Below are positions 31,685 to 38,432 of a stretch of 38,432 nucleotides of DNA, one piece after another; within the stretch, counting starts at the first letter, position 1; every line of letters begins with the position of its first letter. The DNA comes from Phaeoceros laevis (taxonomy: Eukaryota > Anthocerotophyta > Anthocerotopsida > Notothyladales). The notes below the pieces were generated by a model, which was not told where the DNA came from, did not search any database, and saw nothing but the letters and a program-made list of their open reading frames with translations. The DNA lies in NCBI GenBank assembly GCA_049999765.1, contig JBNGIQ010009079.1, positions 26,291 to 64,722 on the forward strand. The letters are read 5' to 3'. Made by a program: the position numbers and the translations under genes.

Positions 31685-34600
31685 TTGAGGGGCGAGAATA
31701 TCACAACACAAGGGGTGGCAGTAAGTGGAGCACAACCTAGCCAGGCAGCACTAACAGCAAGGAGGGAGCCCACACCAGTGTATGTCAACACAGAGGACCC
31801 AGCACAGACGAATCCTTCAAAGGTAGGTGTGACACAGCTCGGAGGAGGGCAAAACCAGCTCAACCAGCAAACGGTACAACACCCCAATGAAGGGGAGGAG
31901 GGATCTGAACGACCAGCAGCGGAAGTAGACGCACTAATGCAACCCACCACGAAGGTAGTAAATATAGCAGCATGGAATTGTAACAGCTTCTCCAACTTCA
32001 AGTTTGTGGACGCTACAACAAGGCACAAGGATCTGGACATCATTGGTTTTCTGGAAACCAAGGAGGTGGAATTCGTGGAGTCCAAAATATCAGGGTATGA
32101 ATGTGTAGGGACGGCTGGATCTACTAAACACTTGAGGAAAGAAATCACTGGCCAGGCGAAGAGAGCCAGAACGAGAACCACAGCTGGATGCATAGGAGGC
32201 ATTAAAGTCTTTATTAAGCAGGAGCTAGCAAGTAGAGCAAAGTTGCTTCAGATAGGATCACACAAGCACTTTGTATCAATTTCATTGCAAGGCAATGACA
32301 TGCTATATACTGTGATTTTTGTGTACATACCTCACAAGGCTAGTAAACTCCACGGGAAGAGAGATGCTGAGGCTATGATCGCAGAGCTCAACAATCATAT
32401 TGGGAGCCGGAAGCAGCATGGGCCTGTATTCCTGATTGGGGACCTCAATGCAAGAACCAATGGACAGCAGCCGGACACCATGTCATCCAGGTTATATCCA
32501 AGAAGGACAGAAGATCATTTCGAAGGAGGTCATGAAGAACCTGTGATGCTTCTCCTCAGGGCGAACGACATGATTATCGCGAATGGCACAAGGATGTTTC
32601 CGGACAGCTGGAGAAACACCTTCCACAAAGGAGGGCGGTCAACCACCCTTGACTACCTCTTTTGCACAAGATCAGATGCAAATCATGTGAAGTCATTCCA
32701 GATTGCCAAGAAGCTAGACAAAGGGGACCACATGCTATTGAAGATGTGTCTCTCCATGGAATATGTGAAACAACACGTACCTAACCAGGCCCGAATGACG
32801 AAGTTGAAAGCAAAAAAGATAACCATCGTCCCTAGCAGAGAAGAGGCCCTGGCAAAGGAAATCGATGATCTCATGAAACAGTTTGGAGGAAAACGGAAGA
32901 TCTGGGAGAAAGCTGCGAAGAAAGTCGCAACCCAGATGCAAAGGATTGTGATCAGAACAGCAAAACGCAACAAAACCAAGCCGAAGCGAGCAAACAACCA
33001 GGAAGGACCCTTACCACCGTGGTACAACAAAGCATGCCAAGACCTGAGAGGAAACATACAACAATTAGTGGACCAAGGGCAAGAAGGATCAGCCAGGTAC
33101 AAGGCATTGAAACAGAAGCATAGACGTATGTGTAGAACCAAGAAACAGGCATTTCAAAGGAAGAAGGATGAGGCAGTTATGGACATGCTACAGAAGAAAC
33201 CGAAGAGCTTCTGGAACATTGTCAGAGCAAACAGACCACATCTTGCTATCACGGAGGGGGGGACCCTCATGGGACCGTGCCAACTTCCTCAAATAGCTAC
33301 ATACATACATACATCATGGATGTGGCAGTTTGGAGGGCTTACGGGGAGCACCTTTATAATTCGATGGAGCCACAGCATACCACATCCGCAGCTCTCAGGG
33401 ACCATGACGGCATAGACTATGTGGATGAGGAGTTAGTAGAACAGGCCATCACGAGCCTTAAGAGAGGAAAATCTGGAGATGAAGAGGGGCTCAGCGCTGA
33501 GGTGCTCAAAATTCTGAAGAAGACAACCCTGGTAGACATACTATGTAAGCTGTTCAACAAAATCATTCGGGAAGGACAGTTGCCTCCAGCCTGGGGAAAC
33601 AGTGTGTTCGTCCCTTTGCATAAAAGAGGAGACACATTGCTCACAGACAACTACAGAACAATAATGATCAACAGTGTGTATCACAAACTTATGTCGAAGT
33701 GTATGGAAATTCGACTAAGGTAGAGGAAGCTACAGAAACCAAATACGGCACAAGCAGGGTTCAGGAGGAAGTATAGCTATGCAGACCATGTCTTCTTGTT
33801 TAGGGTTGTGGTAGAAGCCATGAAGCTGAAAAATAGGACGCTGCATTGCTGCTTCATCGACTTTTCCAAGGCATTTGATAAGATCCCAAGATCACTGCTA
33901 TGGAACACATTAGAGGATCTGCAAGTACCCGGAGGCCTAATCAGAGCCATATAGACACTATATCAGACCAACATGGTTAGAGTTCAAGTGCACGACAAAT
34001 TCACTATATCATTTCAGTCCACGGCAGGAGTAAAACAAGGTTGTCCGCTAAGTCCACTCCTCTTCTGTATGTATATTCAGTCTCTGCAGGACAGACTTGA
34101 TGGCAACCCCAACTGCAAACCATTCACGGGACTAGAATTAACCAAGCTAAGTTGTCTAATGTTTGCAGATGATATTGTGCTCATATCAACCAGAAAGGCA
34201 TGACTACAGAGGCAACTCGACATCCTCCATGCTTTCTGCGAAGAGAAATATTTGACCGTCAGTATGCCAAAGACACAATCTATGTCATTCGGTTGCAAGA
34301 GTGCTACGGGGAAGGACTGGATACCCTTCACATTTGGGAACATCCCCATTGTCCCAACAGATCACTACAAGTATCTAGGGGTGGACTTTTACACCAATCG
34401 CCCGTTCAGGGATGCCAGGAAGGATAAGCTCAAAAAGGCCACAGCTATGATGTGGGCTATGCAGGGGTTACTAGCTGACCGATACATTTCGAATACTTCA
34501 GCAGTAATGAGAGTCTGGAAGGCCTGTGTCGTAACGAAGTTGCTGTACGGAGTGGAGGCATGGGGACCCAGCTGTAAAACAAGCAATTGGGAACAACTTA

Positions 34601-35112
34601 ACAAGCTGCAAATGTTATTTTTCAAGCAACACCTTGGGGTCAGGGAGCAGACCTGTAGAGCAGCAGTGCTGGCCGAGCTTGGAGAGTTCACAATCGAGAT
34701 TGAAGCCCTCCGAAGGACTGCTAGGTACCTGCTCAGAGTCCTACAGATGAAACCACATCGACTGCCGAGGCAAGCAGCTGTGTTAGCATGTCAGACGCAA
34801 AGAGAGCACAGAAAAGGGTGGATGCAAGAAGTTGAGGAGTGGATGCTCAAGTGGGGAGTTACCGGGGAACAGCTTAGCACCCAGGGAAAGGAAGCACTAG
34901 GAGACGACGCTATGCCAAGAGCTTACCTGACAGTCACATGGAACGAGGCAAGCATGACCCCCGACATGCGTTTTTACAGAGCAAACATGAGGGCAGGCCC
35001 ACAATATAGCAAAGCGAAATACTTAACAAGACGTAACCTCATCCATCTAGCCAGACTTCGTCTGAGGGCACACAATCTGCGAGTCGTAACGGCCAGAGAC
35101 ACGTCCCACTAA
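31685..35112 (+). pseudogene. LINE ORF2: APE-type endonuclease and reverse transcriptase
   Basis: Performs target-primed reverse transcription. Endonuclease at about 31950-32760: WNCNSF, FLETKE, VYIPH, GDLNAR, TTLDYLF and GDHMLL (SDH-like). RT at 33420-34350: GKSGDEEGLSAE, then motif A FIDFSKAFDKI, motif B GVKQGCPLSPLLF and motif C FADDIVLIS. A frame change falls at about 33297-33315 in a run of ACAT repeats. In-frame stops are TAG 33721-33723, TAG 33952-33954 and TGA 34201-34203. The C-terminus stops at RVVTARDTSH just where the other copy continues into its zinc finger, so the terminal CCHC motif is deleted. Catalytic residues are otherwise present; the copy is dead. Confidence 0.93.
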
Positions 35113-35340
35113 ATTATATCAATACACGCAACCCATTAATGATTACCACAATTATGCTAAGTACCCACTCCAATACCTAAGACAACCAAACTTCAACAAC
35201 CTTTTCTGCCAGCTAATGAGATTGTAGCCAGGGTTACTCCTCATTAGTCCACATCAAGTGGCAGCGCGCCCGATTCCCGCGAGGAGTCGACATGGCGTGT
35301 TCGACCCCCTACAACTACTGCTATCTACGGTGGCCACTCC
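35113..35340 (+). repeat. 3' untranslated end of the large LINE, with hairpin
   Basis: CTAATGAG (35213-35220) pairs perfectly with CTCATTAG (35240-35247) over a 19-base loop. Ten bases later comes the shared word AGTGGCAGCGCGCCCGATTC (35257). Both features recur at the end of the truncated copy (26952-27020). The element ends within about 35300-35340, after an ACTACTGCTATCTAC-like run. Confidence 0.8.
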
Positions 35341-35805
35341 ACTTGATCCTGACCCGGTTGGTGCGTTTTTCACCATCTTGCAGCAGCAATTGCCTACAAA
35401 AAACATTGCTGAAGAACATCGCCTTTAAGAAGGGGGAGACTTTGAAGATGCTTTACACTCGCATTTGAAGGTTGATCCAGGACACAAGAGGCATGGCACC
35501 GGATGCTGCTGCACAAAAATTCTTGCGGACACTTAAAACTGATCCTGAGTTGTATTCCAAGATCAAGGATTGGATGTTTCACGATATTGGTGATACGTAC
35601 ACTATGAAGGATGTCTATCTGGCCGCAAAGCGCTACGTGATGGCAAATGCGTATTTTGATGCTCATGAGGAGCAGGCTAACCCAGGGTCAACCAGAAATG
35701 AAGAAAACTCTAGATAGTGAGTCCAGATCTCCAGTGAAAGGCACAAGCTTGTCCAGGGAGCAGCACAATGCCAAAACACCACATGCAACTATTGGGGGCA
35801 GGTGC
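35340..35805 (+). pseudogene. LTR-retroelement Gag fragment
   Basis: Frame pieces DPVGAFFTILQQQLPTKNIA, then after a frame change near 35425, FKKGETLKMLYTRI, TGA (35466-35468), RLIQDTRGMAPDAAAQKFLR, then TYTMKDVYLAAKRYVMANAY. The spacing and composition fit a retrotransposon capsid. TAG and TGA at 35715-35720 precede an eroded zinc knuckle (TTCNYWGQ, where Trp replaces a Cys). No LTR or pol accompanies it, so it is a fragment. Copia against gypsy origin cannot be settled from this piece. Confidence 0.65.
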
Positions 35806-36003
35806 TTGCCCGCCCGTGCAGCACGCCCCGCCCGTGCAGCCCCGCTTGGCCAGCAGCCCGGCCGGCGCTGGTGCTGCCACCACCATCCAGGCTGCCCCGT
35901 GCTTGCAGGCATGCATGCCCGCCCCACCCCTGTAGCCCCGCTTGGCAGCTCCGACAGCCTGCCCCGCCCTTGTAGCTGGCCTGCCCGCCCGCGCGTCTAC
36001 AAG
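35806..36003. repeat. GC-rich imperfect repeat (GCCCGTGCAGCCCCG-like)
   Basis: Variants of CCCCGCCCGTGCAGCCCCGCTTGG recur about six times. The block is much more GC-rich than its flanks and begins inside the zinc-knuckle region of the gag remnant. Confidence 0.8.
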
Positions 36004-38432
36004 GGAGTATAGGGCATGAGCGAGAGGAGCAGAACCGCCAGTATCCTTCAGTCTTACTGTAGAGAGGGGCTGCAGAGTGAGCTGGCCAGAGCATTAGTAC
36101 CAACTATCAGCTATTGAGAGGCAAGAGAGCAAAAAATGAGGTTGCATCAAAACTGAAAGCATGGGACTAGCTTTTTCCAAGGGAAAGCTTACATCTGAAG
36201 TTGCAGAAGGCTGCATATTTGGACTAGTTCATCTCATAACAATCGATTTCCTAAAGTTAGAAGCTATGGTGTTGCCTCAAGGCTATGATCATCAGCAAAC
36301 CAGGCTGGATCACTAGTCCTTACAATGCCAAGAGGAATGTGGAGGTTAGCCACGTCTCATCCTTTCCTTCGTCAGTGCCAAAAGGAATCATCGCTAGGTT
36401 TCTGGAGCGCCCATGGCAGACCTAGTCCTTCAAGGCATGTGCAACTGTTAGAAGCTAAGGTTTTTCTCTACCTATGTTCAACTTTTTCAAGCTCAATGTC
36501 AAAAAATGACTGTTGAAAAGACGAAAATACAACAAGAACCTGCTCAGCCATTGCTGACTAAAACACTTGTGCGTGGCCTCCTTCAGATCTCCAGGCCAAA
36601 GTCCAGTTCAAAGAATCAGCGGGTTCAAGGGTTTTTCCGGAAAAGTGCAGTAGCAGATGTATGAGAGCACCAGGGTAGGGCCCGGGATGAACAAAACTGA
36701 ATGGCTTGTTGACAGGGTGAAACGGCAAGGTTGAGCCGGGCTCTGGTGGTATGTAAGGATATCAGCAGTGTGTCAGGGCAGAAAGAGTCACAAGGTTTCT
36801 GAAAATACAAGAGTTACCAGTAGAGGCTGGCAAATGTAGAGCAAGGGTGTGAATACTAGGAGGGCAAGGCACAATGCAATAAGATTTTTAATAACAATAG
36901 GTAGGTAGGGAAGGCTGGATTAGAGTAGGGAGATGAAGAACAATGGAACAATAAGACAGGAGGCAGTGATCAGGAACTGGGGCAACGGCAGAGCTGAAAT
37001 GAAGGCCGGGTAGTTGGGTTGCGAGATGAGAGCCAAGCACGGTAGCAGAGAAGGTAGAAGGCAGGACAAAGTGGGCGATGAGCAGTGAGACGAGGGCCTG
37101 AATGGCAATAGAGCATTAGAAACTGACTGGCAGTGAGAACTGTGTTGAGGGCTAGCTGCTTAAGTATCATAGATGAGAGAGGTCCTCATTAAGATGAGGT
37201 AGGCGCGGGAAACCAACAATAGACTGCATTGAATTTTCCTTGGGGCAGGTCATGACTAAAAAAGGAAGCTGAGAAGGTAACATGGTCCTTCTGGCGGCTG
37301 TATTTCTTAATCAAACAACTGTCCATGTCCTTTTGCCTGTCAAGCATCAAGAAAATCCTAGCATATTGCGAGTTCTATCAGTAAGTCTGCATGATCAGAA
37401 GATTTGTGAGCTGCAACATTCAATGCTTTTTAACTCGTTTGTGGAGACCAGGCAATACAAGCTTGGTTAATCCCAGAGTTTTGCTCAGTTTTGCCAATCC
37501 GAACAGGCAACGTGGAACGAAAAATGCGAAGTCACTAGAATAGCCATAGTTATGCCACTTTACGTGCTAGAAAGGTTGCAGCCATGTATGAGATGCCTTC
37601 TTTCGACATGTGTTGTGACATGTAATGATTGCCCTTAGCATGTACCAACTCCCGATGCTTAGTTAAAACTTTTTATAGCATCATCTTCGCTCAGCCTGGT
37701 TTTCTGGCAGTAGGGCATCTTCTATGCCATCCAGCTATTGGTTGGTATGTGCTGGGGTATGTCACTATGTCATCCTTAAGCTGTTAAGCCAACATGGCTC
37801 ATACCAAAACGTTATGAAAACAATAAGGCATGCGTTAATACCATTTTTTGTCTAACAGGCATTGGCCACCAAGTCTTTGCAAAAAACACTATTTCCAGGA
37901 TACACATCCTAGAGTATATAGCCACACCGCACGCTGAAAGTGTTCCCGGGACACATACACACATTTCACTACGTTTGATATTGAAGGTTGAAAATGTGAA
38001 TATGTGACATTGCCCCTTGTCGGGGTCCTGACTTGTGAAAGCAAAACTGATTGGTCTCCTTGTGCCATTTGACCGGTTGAGGCATGTACTTGTGCAAGGA
38101 TCGAGACCTGGACACCTTCACCCAATGACAATGAAACCCTGGCAGCGAGCAAGAATGGTTCGAAGACCTTCCTTCGTCAAAAAACAAGTTGCAGGAAGTG
38201 TTCATAGGCACGGTCGTCACTTGGTCAGTAACCGATGTGTTTTTGTCCTTGCTGTAAGATCTCTTTGAGCTTAAGTCTGATGCAAACAGGTTGCATAGAC
38301 CATTGCTCTGATCTAGAAGCCTTGTGCTGATCAGGTATACTACCATTTCTCAGCATCTATCAAGCAAAAACTCACATACTATCAATGCACGGGTGGATCG
38401 AAACAGCAAGAGTAACCACAAATGCTATTTCT
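36004..38432. other. no gene or repeat recognised
   Basis: Only short open frames on either strand, none with a domain signature. GTTAGAAGCTA occurs at about 36258 and 36449, and CTAGTCCTT near 36313 and 36421, hinting at a weak local duplication. Introns or promoter of a gene beyond the window cannot be excluded. Confidence 0.5.

Noticed and set aside
31648-32202. 184-codon minus-strand frame with hydrophobic stretches
   Set aside because: Exact antisense of the LINE endonuclease region.
36004-38432. Several 60-125 codon frames on both strands
   Set aside because: No motif, no codon bias signal I could judge, and mutually overlapping; treated as noise.

Overview
This is nuclear DNA from a land plant, very probably a non-seed plant (fern, lycophyte or moss grade). 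Most of the window is built from decayed transposable elements: Ty1/copia and Ty3/gypsy-type LTR retroelements, and two non-LTR (LINE) copies. It also holds a wrecked PPR-DYW editing-factor gene and spliced genes with GT-AG introns. The PPR style (long, near-identical repeat triplets with a DYW deaminase tail) is what points to a non-seed plant; the species is not identified. No bacterial features, tRNA, rRNA or CRISPR array were seen.

Layout. 1-3254: 3' part of a copia element (end of integrase, RT, RNase H, purine tract, 3' LTR), reading right and broken by four TAG stops and one frameshift. 3255-5567 (minus): gag of a second retroelement, into which the copia element appears to have inserted. 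6285-7842: PPR-DYW pseudogene. 8659-18392: two convergent multi-exon genes. The left one (plus) encodes a transposase-like protein with an RNase H-like acidic triad and is damaged. The right one (minus) encodes a RING-type protein that I can splice into an uninterrupted frame of about 986 residues. Both end in a homologous domain of about 130 residues. The gap between their 3' ends holds an 80-bp tandem array, and the RING gene's large intron holds a 20-bp tandem array.

19652-23546 (minus): a 1380-bp LTR with a tRNA-Asp type primer-binding site and gag leader on one side, and a purine tract preceded by a long unidentified reading frame on the other. 23.6-26.1 kb: non-coding degenerate repeats. 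26190-27045: a 5'-truncated LINE 3' end. 27071-28099: an intact unidentified reading frame. 30291-35300: a near full-length LINE (ORF1, endonuclease, RT) with several stops. 35340-35805: another gag remnant, running into a GC-rich repeat. From 36 kb to the end I see nothing recognisable.

The candidate undescribed system is the convergent pair at 8.66-18.39 kb. A transposase-like gene and a RING/coiled-coil gene with the same C-terminal domain look like parts of one large two-gene DNA transposon or a domesticated derivative. Nearly all in-frame stops in the dead elements are TAG or TGA explicable by C-to-T or G-to-A transitions, consistent with long-term cytosine methylation. The RING gene has escaped this.
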